Below the pieces are notes generated by a model. The model ran no database searches, was not told the DNA's origin, and was given only the letters and a program-made list of their open reading frames with translations. DNA of 33,878 nucleotides from assembly GCA_964628285.1 (NCBI GenBank), contig CAZVNP010000034.1:1-33878 (forward strand), given 5' to 3'. This stretch comes from JAPLDP01 sp964628285. Lineage in GTDB: Bacteria; Bacteroidota; Bacteroidia; Bacteroidales; JAGONC01. The position numbers and the translations under genes are program-made. Shown piece by piece: positions 9,167 to 16,544 of the stretch (within the stretch, counting starts at the first letter, position 1; every line of letters starts with the position of its first letter).

Positions 9167-9775
9167 TCATGTGCCCACCACCACCTTGGCATAACGCAGG
9201 ACCTTGCCGTTCAGAAGGTATCCTTTCACCGTTTCGTCAATAATTTTACCCTTCATCTCTTCGGAAGACGCCGGCACGCTGGTGATGGCCTCATGCAGGT
9301 CGGTGTTGAACGGTTCACCCAGGGATGTCATCTCCTGCAGACCGTTTTGCTCAAGGATCGTTTTAAGCTTATTGAAGATCAGCCGTTCACCTTGGCGAAC
9401 CGCATCGATGTTGTCGGTGTTTTCCGACAGTCTCAAAGCCCTTTCGAAATCGTCCAGAATGGTCAGCAGCGAGGCAATCAGGTCAGCAGTGGCCATTTTG
9501 TTGTATTCGAGTTTTTCCTTCAGGATTCGTTTGCGGTAGTTATCGAATTCAGCATATAAACGGAGATACTTATCGTTCAGCTCATCGATTTTTGCCTGCA
9601 AGTCCTGCACCTCTTTTTCAGGTGCTTCTTTTTTTCTGTGCCGTATTTTTTCCTGCATCACGCCTGCACCGGCCACATCCTGTTCCCGGCCGGTCTCATT
9701 TGTCTTTTCTTCCGCAGCTGCCGGGGCCGCTTCAAGATGTTCTTCGCTCGTCTTTTCCTTTTCTTTTTCAGTCAT
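9167..9775 (-). CDS. grpE: Nucleotide exchange factor GrpE
   Basis: 202 residues. A charged, low-complexity N-terminal tail (1-55) precedes the long GrpE coiled coil (about 55-100, with LRLYAEFDNYRKR). The C-terminal beta domain includes LHEAITSVPASSEE and the closing GYLLNGKVLRYAKVVVG, the family hallmark. GrpE releases ADP from DnaK during the chaperone cycle. It precedes dnaJ in the same orientation, a common arrangement. The ATG start at 9775 lies 57 bp below a well-formed -7 box at 9832-9839, which would drive grpE-dnaJ separately from murA. Confidence 0.96.
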   Translation of the reverse strand: MTEKEKEKTSEEHLEAAPAAAEEKTNETGREQDVAGAGVMQEKIRHRKKEAPEKEVQDLQAKIDELNDKYLRLYAEFDNYRKRILKEKLEYNKMATADLIASLLTILDDFERALRLSENTDNIDAVRQGERLIFNKLKTILEQNGLQEMTSLGEPFNTDLHEAITSVPASSEEMKGKIIDETVKGYLLNGKVLRYAKVVVGT

Positions 9776-9831
9776 TATTCAATTCAGAAGTTAAAATATT
9801 CTTTACGTTCACGATTCCTCACCGAAATCAA

Positions 9832-9864
9832 CAAAGGTACGCATAATATCAAAAAATCTGCCAA
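9832..9864 (-). promoter_or_regulatory. Predicted grpE promoter (TTG-N22-TACCTTTG)
   Basis: The minus strand gives TACCTTTG at 9832-9839, an exact match to the Bacteroidetes -7 consensus TAnnTTTG. A TTG (9862-9864) lies 22 bp upstream as a candidate -33 element, slightly beyond the usual 19-21 bp. The predicted leader is about 50 nt. Confidence 0.55.
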
Positions 9865-9912
9865 CAGGGCATGAAGGACATTTTGTCAGTAGCGGTGCAC
9901 GCGGGTAATGGG

Positions 9913-11217
9913 TCATTTTCTTTCAATATCAGCTCCCAGTTTTCTAAGCCGTCCATCGATATCCTGGTAGCCTCTGTCGATTTGTTCGATGTTATGGATG
10001 GTGCTGGTTCCTTTTGCTGATAGGGCTGATATCAGCAAGGCTACGCCGGCGCGTATATCGGGTGAAGTCATTTCGATGCCGCGCAGCGGATACTGGTGAT
10101 CCAGACCTATGACCGTAGCCCTGTGAGGATCGCACAGGATGATGCGCGCTCCCATGTCGATGAGTTTGTCGACAAAGAACAGGCGGCTTTCGAACATCTT
10201 CTGGTGGATGAGGACACTGCCTTTGGCCTGTATGGCGGTGACCAGGGCGATGCTGATGAGGTCGGGAGTAAAGCCGGGCCAGGGCGCATCCGACACGGTC
10301 ATGATGGAGCCGTCCATGAAGGTCTGGATCTCATAATGCTCCTGCGCAGGAATGAGGATGTCATCGTTGTGGGACAGGATCTCGATGCCCAGACGACTAA
10401 AGATATCAGGGATGATGCCCAGAGTCGCACAACAAATGCCCCGGATGAGGATCTCCGACTGTGTGAGGGCGGCCAGCCCAATGAAACTGCCTATCTCAAT
10501 CATATCGGGCAGCAACTTGTGTGAGCAGCCCTGCAGTGAGGTGACTCCTTCGATGGTGAGAAGGTTCGATCCCACACCGCTGATTCTGGCACCCATGCTG
10601 TTGAGCATATGGCAGAGCTGGCTGACATAGGGTTCGCAGGCCGCATTGAACAGGGTGGCGGTACCCGAGGCCATGACGGCAGCCATGACGATGTTGGCCG
10701 TGCCCGTCACCGACGCTTCGTCCAGCAGCATGTAGGTGCCTTTCAGATGGTCGGCCTGGAAGATATACTGCTGCTCCTCTTCATCGAAAGTGATCTGCGC
10801 ACCCAGGTTCATCAGTCCCTGGAAATGGGTGTCGAGACGCCGCCGTCCGATCTTGTCGCCACCGGGCATGGGGAGGTATCCTTTTCCAAAGCGGGCCAGC
10901 AAAGGACCCATCATCATGATCGAGCCCCGTAACCGGTTGGCTTGTGTACGGAAAGGAACGGTACGCAGAACATCCGTATCGATGGCGTCGGCCTGGAAGG
11001 AAAAGGCACCGGCGCCAGTCTTTTCTATTTTGACACCGAGCAGCTTAAGAAGATTGATCAGGATATTGACGTCCTGGATGTCAGGGATGTTTTCGATGTG
11101 CACTTTTTCGGAGGTAAGCAGTGAGGCACAGATCACCTGCAAGGCTTCATTCTTGGCACCCTGTGGAATAATCTCTCCCTTTAGCCTTCGGCCTCCATGA
11201 ATGATGAAGGAACTCAT
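9913..11217 (-). CDS. murA: UDP-GlcNAc 1-carboxyvinyltransferase MurA
   Basis: 434 residues from ATG 11217 (MSSFIIHGGRRLKGEI). This start aligns with the usual Bacteroidetes MurA N-terminus. An in-frame ATG at 11286 would add 23 residues with no family counterpart. MurA transfers enolpyruvate from PEP to UDP-GlcNAc, the first committed step of peptidoglycan synthesis, in the cytosol. Family motifs include QGAKNEALQ near the start, LLDEASVTGTAN, the DGSIMTVSDAPWPGFTPD segment and TSPDIRAGVALL. The catalytic loop reads MPGGDKIGRRRLDTH: Asp replaces the Cys that is alkylated by fosfomycin (Cys115 in E. coli). The same Asp is, to my knowledge, normal in Bacteroidetes and predicts intrinsic fosfomycin resistance. 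It follows the DUF4290 gene by 77 bp. Confidence 0.97.
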   Translation of the reverse strand: MSSFIIHGGRRLKGEIIPQGAKNEALQVICASLLTSEKVHIENIPDIQDVNILINLLKLLGVKIEKTGAGAFSFQADAIDTDVLRTVPFRTQANRLRGSIMMMGPLLARFGKGYLPMPGGDKIGRRRLDTHFQGLMNLGAQITFDEEEQQYIFQADHLKGTYMLLDEASVTGTANIVMAAVMASGTATLFNAACEPYVSQLCHMLNSMGARISGVGSNLLTIEGVTSLQGCSHKLLPDMIEIGSFIGLAALTQSEILIRGICCATLGIIPDIFSRLGIEILSHNDDILIPAQEHYEIQTFMDGSIMTVSDAPWPGFTPDLISIALVTAIQAKGSVLIHQKMFESRLFFVDKLIDMGARIILCDPHRATVIGLDHQYPLRGIEMTSPDIRAGVALLISALSAKGTSTIHNIEQIDRGYQDIDGRLRKLGADIERK

Positions 11218-11294
11218 TGAGATAATTTTTTTTGGCGCGGGATAAAGATAAGAAAAAGAACCGCCGGGTTGAACACCGGTTCCCATAAATCAAT

Positions 11295-11966
11295 TTACTC
11301 CATGGGCTTCTGCTTCTTATCCTTTTTGGCCTTGTTGAAGGAGTGGTTGTGGTTCTGGCCGGTATTCTGGCCGGCATTATTTTCTTTCTTGAATTTTTTC
11401 TTTTTGTTGCGGGCCAGGATATCACTGGTGTTGCTGAGCTTGTCATCATCGCTGAGCTTCAGCTTGCCACCGGAGAGAAGTGACAGGTGCTCGGCAATGA
11501 GTTCATCGGTCACCGATTCACGGTTCCAGCTCAGGTATGACTTTTTCAGGTGGTTGGCAATGGTTCGTGTCAGGGCTTGCTTTTCATCGCCATCTTCCTT
11601 TTCTATGGCTTTCTCGATGATCAGGCTGATGTTACGGCCATAGTACCTGAACTGAAGGTCACTGGGACGGTGATAGCTCAGACGTTCAGGCCGGCGGCTG
11701 ATCTCCTGTGGTGAGGGGGGAGGAAAGGGTGAATCCACGTCAAGCTTGTAACCTGAGATGATATGCAGATGATCCCACAGCTTATGTCGTGCATCGCTCA
11801 CATCACGGGTCTGGGGATTCATCTGTGCCATTACGTTGATGATTTGCTTGGCCATCTGTGTTCTTTTTTCCCTGTCTTCAATGGTCAGGGTGTATTCGAT
11901 CATTTTCTGGATATTACGACCGTATTCACGTATCACCATCTGGTTTCTTGTGGTGTTGTATTCCAT
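11295..11966 (-). CDS. DUF4290 family protein
   Basis: 223 residues with no signal peptide or membrane helix, so probably cytosolic. The N-terminal about 180 residues form the DUF4290 domain, recognised from MEYNTTRNQMVIREYG and the twin segments YGRNIQKMIE and YGRNISLIIE (about 14-23 and 108-117), which suggest an internal duplication of a helical unit. A Lys/Asn/Gln-rich tail (about 188-223) looks disordered and could bind nucleic acid or simply be a linker. The family is restricted to Bacteroidetes and commonly sits directly upstream of murA, as here. Its function is not established. It is the first gene after a strong predicted promoter. Confidence 0.88.
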   Translation of the reverse strand: MEYNTTRNQMVIREYGRNIQKMIEYTLTIEDREKRTQMAKQIINVMAQMNPQTRDVSDARHKLWDHLHIISGYKLDVDSPFPPPSPQEISRRPERLSYHRPSDLQFRYYGRNISLIIEKAIEKEDGDEKQALTRTIANHLKKSYLSWNRESVTDELIAEHLSLLSGGKLKLSDDDKLSNTSDILARNKKKKFKKENNAGQNTGQNHNHSFNKAKKDKKQKPME

Positions 11967-12080
11967 GGCTTGTTTAAAAAAGTTATAATGAAGAATAAAT
12001 TACCGCTGCTTCGCAGGATGGATTACAATAAAAATTAATATTACAGGATCAACAGGTTATATAGTAAAGAAAAAGTGATG

Positions 12081-12111
12081 CAAAGATAAAGGTTATTTTC
12101 CAATTGACAAT
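12081..12111 (-). promoter_or_regulatory. Predicted promoter of DUF4290-murA (ATTG-N19-TATCTTTG)
   Basis: The minus strand has TATCTTTG at 12081-12088, a perfect TAnnTTTG -7 box. ATTG at 12108-12111 sits exactly 19 bp upstream as the -33 element. This is the best promoter in the window. Transcription would start near 12075, giving a leader of about 110 nt before the DUF4290 start. Confidence 0.7.
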
Positions 12112-12137
12112 AATAAAATTAATGAAGAAAGCTGAAC

Positions 12138-12180
12138 CATGTGTCTGCAGCGCCTGTTGCAGTGCAATAGACATCACATG
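12138..12180 (-). terminator. Imperfect hairpin after the adenylate cyclase gene
   Basis: Arms CATGTG/CACATG (outer), TCT/AGA and CTGCA/TGCAG (inner) can pair around a short loop, with unpaired bases between them. It begins 12 bp after the cyclase stop codon. No run of U follows directly, so it is a candidate hairpin rather than a clear intrinsic terminator. Confidence 0.35.
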
Positions 12181-12192
12181 ATAACAGGCATT

Positions 12193-13296
12193 TCAGCGCT
12201 CCGTTGTGCTGAGATAATACATGTCGATCTCACCTTTATATTTGACGCTGATCTTACCACGGTACTCAAAGGTATAGCGGTCTTTAACCAGGTCAAATGT
12301 ATCGCCGGAGACGTTGATTTTACCGGCTTCGCTTGCCGACTGTATCCGGTTTGCGATATTGACCGTATCACCCCAGATGTCGTATGCAAATTTTTTTGTT
12401 CCGACGACCCCTGATACCACAGGTCCTGAGTGTATACCGATGCGTATTTCGAAAAAGGGCTTGTGTTCTTCCTGACGACGTTTTTTATAGTCATGCATGC
12501 ATTGCAATATCTCGATGGCTGCTTCGATCGCATCGCTGGGGTGATCGCGGTTGGGCGAGAGCAGACCACCGGCAGCCATGTAAGAATCACCGATGGTTTT
12601 GATTTTCTCGAGGTTATGTCGTGAGATGATCTCATCGAACGATTTGTAACAATAATCCAGTTCTCCGATGAGGTTTTCCGGATCCATCTGTTCGCATTTG
12701 ATGGAGAACTCTTTGAAGTCGGTGAACAGAACGGTAACATTGCTGTGCCTCTTGGCAATAGCCTGGCCGTAATGCATCAGCTCGTTGGCTGTCTCGGCAG
12801 GAAGAATGTTCAGCAGGAGCTCTTCCGATCGCTTCTTCTCTTCCATGATAATGCGGTTCTTCTCGGCCAGTTGATTTTTCGTCCGGTGTATATAAAGATA
12901 TCTGTTGATAAGACCGGCAAGGAGTAATAACAATAAACCGGCAATGATAAAGCTGGCTGTCATCAGTAACTTCTGTTGCCTCATGGCACGTTTGAGCTCA
13001 TCATTTTCAGAAACAAGTAAGGGCTTCTGACCATACCTTTCCGGATGCATCCAGGATAATTCCGAAAGATTAAATGGAGCACGGAATGTTACATCAGATC
13101 GCAGGCCGGACATAAGGCCTGTTACATGATCCTGTGAATTATTGTCAGGATTCGAGTAAATCGTAACATCCCTATCATGTGAAATGTTGAAGTTGAACGG
13201 TTCCCCGGGACCGTGCTTCACTCCTGAAATACTTGCCTCAGCAGATGCTATATAAATGATAAGCAGAATGCTTATGACTAATAATAACTTTTTCAT
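12193..13296 (-). CDS. Membrane-bound class III adenylate cyclase
   Basis: 367 residues. A signal-like helix (1-20) and a second helix (about 111-132) enclose an extracytoplasmic segment of about 90 residues without a family I recognise. A coiled linker (138-180) with LLLNILPAETANEL leads to the catalytic domain (185-367). Metal-binding Asp193 (FTDF) and Asp237 (TIGDSYM) are present. The purine-selecting pair is Lys233 and Asp306, the adenylate cyclase pattern, where guanylate cyclases have Glu and Cys. Transition-state Asn313 and Arg317 are also present. It should make cAMP from ATP at the inner membrane, perhaps gated by the periplasmic segment. It lies 140 bp downstream of the helicase gene. 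A cyclic-nucleotide-binding fold occurs in the transporter-like protein at 20387-23566, but that fold looks degenerate. Confidence 0.92.
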   Translation of the reverse strand: MKKLLLVISILLIIYIASAEASISGVKHGPGEPFNFNISHDRDVTIYSNPDNNSQDHVTGLMSGLRSDVTFRAPFNLSELSWMHPERYGQKPLLVSENDELKRAMRQQKLLMTASFIIAGLLLLLLAGLINRYLYIHRTKNQLAEKNRIIMEEKKRSEELLLNILPAETANELMHYGQAIAKRHSNVTVLFTDFKEFSIKCEQMDPENLIGELDYCYKSFDEIISRHNLEKIKTIGDSYMAAGGLLSPNRDHPSDAIEAAIEILQCMHDYKKRRQEEHKPFFEIRIGIHSGPVVSGVVGTKKFAYDIWGDTVNIANRIQSASEAGKINVSGDTFDLVKDRYTFEYRGKISVKYKGEIDMYYLSTTER

Positions 13297-13436
13297 GATC
13301 CAAACGAAACGAACCCTTTATAACTCTCCAACCGGGGTCATGGGTAGCAATTATATAGTTATTTATAACAAGGCCGTCGTTGAATTGTTTTTTTTCGATC
13401 GTTAAAAAGTGGATCAGCAAGTGGATGTGATCACAT

Positions 13437-15728
13437 TCAGAGGATTTTAAGCTTTGCAAAGCGGAGCAACAGTTGTTTCTGTCCGACGTTCCTGAAAAAG
13501 ATGGTGGCTTTTTTATTCGGTCCGTTACCTTCCACTCCGATCACTTTACCTCTGCCGAACCGTTCATGTTCCACTTCCATGCCTGGCTGCAGCGTGTCGA
13601 GGTCGGAGCTTTCAAAATCCTTTTGTTCCGTATTCTGATCAAGCGAGGATATTTTCTTCAGGTTACGGCGGGCGGTCATGGAGGATTGTGATGCGGAGGT
13701 ATCATGGGAACGGCCGGTCATATCGTGGGCCGGATCATAAAAAGAGACTTTCTGAGGCATCTCGATGTAGGAGATGTCAATTTCACCGATGAAACGGCTG
13801 GGTTCCGACACGGTCAGGGTGCCCCAGCGGTAACGGTTGGCGGCAAAGGAGAGCGTGACTTTTTCCTGGGCCCTGGTGAGAGCAACATAAAAAAGACGGC
13901 GTTCCTCCTCCAGATCGCTGCGTGAGTTGATGGATTGAATGGAAGGGAACAGGTTCTCTTCAAGGCCTACGATGAAGACATAGGGGAATTCAAGGCCTTT
14001 GGCGGCATGTACCGTCATCAGCGACACATGGTCGGGATCTTCCTTGTCGGGTGTATCGGCATCGGTGAGCAGGGCGACATCCTGCATAAAATGCCCGAGG
14101 CCGTTGCCGTTGGCATCTTCTTCATTGCCGGTGACTACCGGCCGTTCGGTGAAGTTCTTGATGGCATTGATCAGTTCTTCGATGTTTTCGTAACGGTTGA
14201 CCCCTTCGGGTGTGCGGTCCTCATACAACTCTTTCAGGATGCCTGAAGCGGTGGCGATCTCGCGGGCCAGTGTGTAAGCATCTTTCTGTTGGAGTTGTAT
14301 AGAGAAGCTTTTGATCATGTTGGCAAAAATGCTGATTTTATTCTGTGTGGCGGAACTGATATCGATGGAACGGTTGGGCAGACTTTCGATGATCTCCCAA
14401 AGCGAGCAGTGGCGGCTATCGGCAGCGATAATGAGCTTGTCGATGGTGGTGTGGCCGATGCCACGTGCCGGGTAGTTGATGATGCGCAACAGGGCTTCTT
14501 CATCCCTGTTGTTGATGACCAGGCGGTAATAGGCCAGAAGATCCTTGATCTCCTTGCGTTTGTAAAAGGAAAGACCACCGTAGATGCGGTAGGGTATGTT
14601 CAGTTTCCGCAACGCCTCTTCGAAGGCACGCGATTGGGCGTTGGTGCGGTAGAGAATGGCAAAGGCCGCATTCTTCAGGTGCCTGTTCATTTTATGTTCA
14701 AAGATGGCATTGGCCACCAGCGTGCCCTCCTCATTGTCGGTGGCCGCTTTCATCAGGCTGATCCGGGTACCGTGGTCGTTATGCGTCCATATGGTTTTGA
14801 ATATCTGCTCTTTATTGTTGGCGATGATGTTGTTGGCGGCGTTGACAATGGTTTGTGTCGACCTGTAGTTCTGTTCCAGCTTGAAGGTTTTCAGGTCGGG
14901 ATAATCGTGCCGGAAGTTAAGGATATTCTGGATGTTGGCGCCGCGGAAGGCATAGATGCTCTGGGCATCATCCCCGACGACACATATGTTCTCATTGTTG
15001 GCCGCCAGTTTTTTCAGGATTTTATACTGGGCATGATTGGTATCCTGGTATTCGTCAACCAGTATGTATTTGAATTTTGTCTGGTACTTGTACAGGACCT
15101 CCGGAAATTCATTCAGCAGGCGGTAGAAGTTCAGGAGGAGATCATCGAAATCCATGGCGGCAGCCGCGAAGAGACGCCTCTGGTAAATGCTGTAGAGCAA
15201 TCCGGTCTTGGGGCGGCCTGACGATTTGTCCTGCAGGATCAGCTCGGTATCCAGGTTGTATGCCTCGGCCGTGATCAGACTGGTCTTGGCATCGGAAATG
15301 CGATGCAGGACATACCCCGGTGTATAAATCTTAATGTCGAGGTTTTGTTCATTGATGACGTTTTTAATCAGGCTTTTCGAGTCATCGGTGTCATAGATGG
15401 AATAATTGGACGGGTAGCCGAGGCGGTGACCTTCGATGCGCAGGATACGCGCAAAGATGGAATGGAAGGTGCCCATCCACACGTTGCCGGCTTCCCTGTT
15501 GTCGACCAGTTTGAGGATGCGTTCCTTCATCTCCCTGGCGGCCTTGTTGGTGAAGGTCAGGGCCAGAATGTTGAACGGGTCGATGCCGAGGGTGATGAGA
15601 TAAGCCACCTTGTAAGTGAGCACGCGTGTTTTGCCCGACCCCGGACCGGCGATGACCATGATGGGCCCGTCGGTGCACTTGACGGCTTCCTGCTGAGCCT
15701 CATTGAGATGTGTGAGGATATCGTCCAC
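13437..15728 (-). CDS. ATP-dependent DNA helicase, UvrD/PcrA family
   Basis: 763 residues of superfamily 1A helicase. Walker A AGPGSGKT (27-34), GTFHSIFARILR, Walker B DEYQDTN (about 225-231), GDDAQSIYAFRGA, EQNYRST, VSLMTVHAAKGLEF and VALTRAQEK are all present in order. The C-terminal 50 residues form the small basic domain seen in PcrA (LQPGMEVEHERFGRGKVIGVEG). These enzymes unwind DNA 3' to 5' in repair and remove RecA or RNA polymerase. The start is GTG at 15728. The only nearby upstream ATG (15738) is out of frame, and the N-terminus MDDILTHLNEAQQEAV matches the family. A -7-like box at 15776-15783 would leave a leader of about 40 nt. Calling it uvrD or pcrA is equally fair. Confidence 0.95.
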   Translation of the reverse strand: MDDILTHLNEAQQEAVKCTDGPIMVIAGPGSGKTRVLTYKVAYLITLGIDPFNILALTFTNKAAREMKERILKLVDNREAGNVWMGTFHSIFARILRIEGHRLGYPSNYSIYDTDDSKSLIKNVINEQNLDIKIYTPGYVLHRISDAKTSLITAEAYNLDTELILQDKSSGRPKTGLLYSIYQRRLFAAAAMDFDDLLLNFYRLLNEFPEVLYKYQTKFKYILVDEYQDTNHAQYKILKKLAANNENICVVGDDAQSIYAFRGANIQNILNFRHDYPDLKTFKLEQNYRSTQTIVNAANNIIANNKEQIFKTIWTHNDHGTRISLMKAATDNEEGTLVANAIFEHKMNRHLKNAAFAILYRTNAQSRAFEEALRKLNIPYRIYGGLSFYKRKEIKDLLAYYRLVINNRDEEALLRIINYPARGIGHTTIDKLIIAADSRHCSLWEIIESLPNRSIDISSATQNKISIFANMIKSFSIQLQQKDAYTLAREIATASGILKELYEDRTPEGVNRYENIEELINAIKNFTERPVVTGNEEDANGNGLGHFMQDVALLTDADTPDKEDPDHVSLMTVHAAKGLEFPYVFIVGLEENLFPSIQSINSRSDLEEERRLFYVALTRAQEKVTLSFAANRYRWGTLTVSEPSRFIGEIDISYIEMPQKVSFYDPAHDMTGRSHDTSASQSSMTARRNLKKISSLDQNTEQKDFESSDLDTLQPGMEVEHERFGRGKVIGVEGNGPNKKATIFFRNVGQKQLLLRFAKLKIL

Positions 15729-15775
15729 CTGAGTACATGATTTCCAACCCCTGAGGATCGGTTCTTTGTCACACG

Positions 15776-15783
15776 CAAAAGTA
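15776..15783 (-). promoter_or_regulatory. Predicted -7 box of the helicase gene (TACTTTTG)
   Basis: The minus strand reads TACTTTTG, an exact TAnnTTTG match 48 bp upstream of the GTG start. About 19-20 bp further up is a T-rich ACTTTTA, but not a true TTTG. Confidence 0.45.
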
Positions 15784-15868
15784 ACATTTTAGCATGAATA
15801 AAAGTCGTTTTTCATGACCCGGGAGAGAAACCGTTAAAGCAGTTTGACATTGATAAGGCGGGAACGGC

Positions 15869-16537
15869 TTAATCCACCCCCGACACCTCTTTTTTCCCGA
15901 AAATGGCATAGACGCCGAACATGGAGGCAAATTTACCGTAAGTAAAATCCCAGTAGGGTGCGACCCAGATGTGCAGGGGCGGACGGTTCAAACAGGTGAG
16001 GTCAAAACGGGGACCGAGGGCATAGATGGTAAATTCCTTTATCCCCTCAACACCTATCTTGAACGATTTCATGTTATAAAAGAACTGTAAGGCAAAACGG
16101 TCGGTCTCGGTTTTGAAACCGTGGCCGAAGAGACCCAGAAGGGAAAACTTACCCTTCGACAGGTAAAAATTGGGCATGATCCTCAAGGGATGTTTTTTAT
16201 CGTTTTGCAGGCCAATCATGAAACCGACATAAATCCACTTTTTCAGTTGATAGCCGGCGCCTGCGACCCCTTCACCCCAGCCCGGACCGGCGTATAAATA
16301 GCTGCTGAATGACAAACGGTCGTTGAACCAGTAATCGGCCTTGATGGTCAGCCGTGGTTTGAGATCGCCCTTGTAAGCCAGAGTGAACTGATGGATGAGA
16401 AAAGTGGCCTGACCCGAAGAGCTGCCGCAGCCCAGGATCAACATGATAAACAGGGCCAAAAACAGTCTTCCGGCAGGATGCCGTCGCAGTATGGGACCGT
16501 CAGTTTTTTCCGGTGATATAGGCATCGTTCGATTCAT
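15869..16537 (-). CDS. Exported protein, probable small outer-membrane beta-barrel
   Basis: 222 residues, not assigned to a named family. A basic N-terminus is followed by a hydrophobic stretch (LFLALFIMLILGC, about 25-37) and GSSSGQA. This can be a signal peptide cut after Ala, or a lipoprotein signal with an atypical ILGC box. The rest alternates polar and aromatic residues in short strands with many Gly turns (SSYLYAGPGWGEG, VGFMIGLQ, LLGLFGHGF, IWVAPYWDFTYGKF) and ends near an aromatic strand, as in small outer-membrane barrels. Its ATG lies 7 bp after the histidine kinase stop, so the two are almost certainly co-transcribed. It may be a minor outer-membrane partner of the kinase or an accessory to the receptor encoded upstream. 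Confidence 0.75.
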   Translation of the reverse strand: MNRTMPISPEKTDGPILRRHPAGRLFLALFIMLILGCGSSSGQATFLIHQFTLAYKGDLKPRLTIKADYWFNDRLSFSSYLYAGPGWGEGVAGAGYQLKKWIYVGFMIGLQNDKKHPLRIMPNFYLSKGKFSLLGLFGHGFKTETDRFALQFFYNMKSFKIGVEGIKEFTIYALGPRFDLTCLNRPPLHIWVAPYWDFTYGKFASMFGVYAIFGKKEVSGVD

Positions 16538-16544
16538 GTTTTAC

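Noticed and set aside
11218..11286. Longer MurA starting at ATG 11286
   Set aside because: The 23 extra residues have no counterpart in the family, and MSSFIIHGG fits the usual N-terminus.
13425..13436. ATGTGATCACAT palindrome between helicase and cyclase genes, resembling a CRP half-site pair
   Set aside because: CRP sites need a 6-bp spacer between TGTGA and TCACA and here there is none. A 12-bp palindrome can occur by chance.
14289..15221. Long plus-strand reading frame opposite the helicase (310 codons)
   Set aside because: It is antisense to conserved helicase motifs and shows no recognisable domain.
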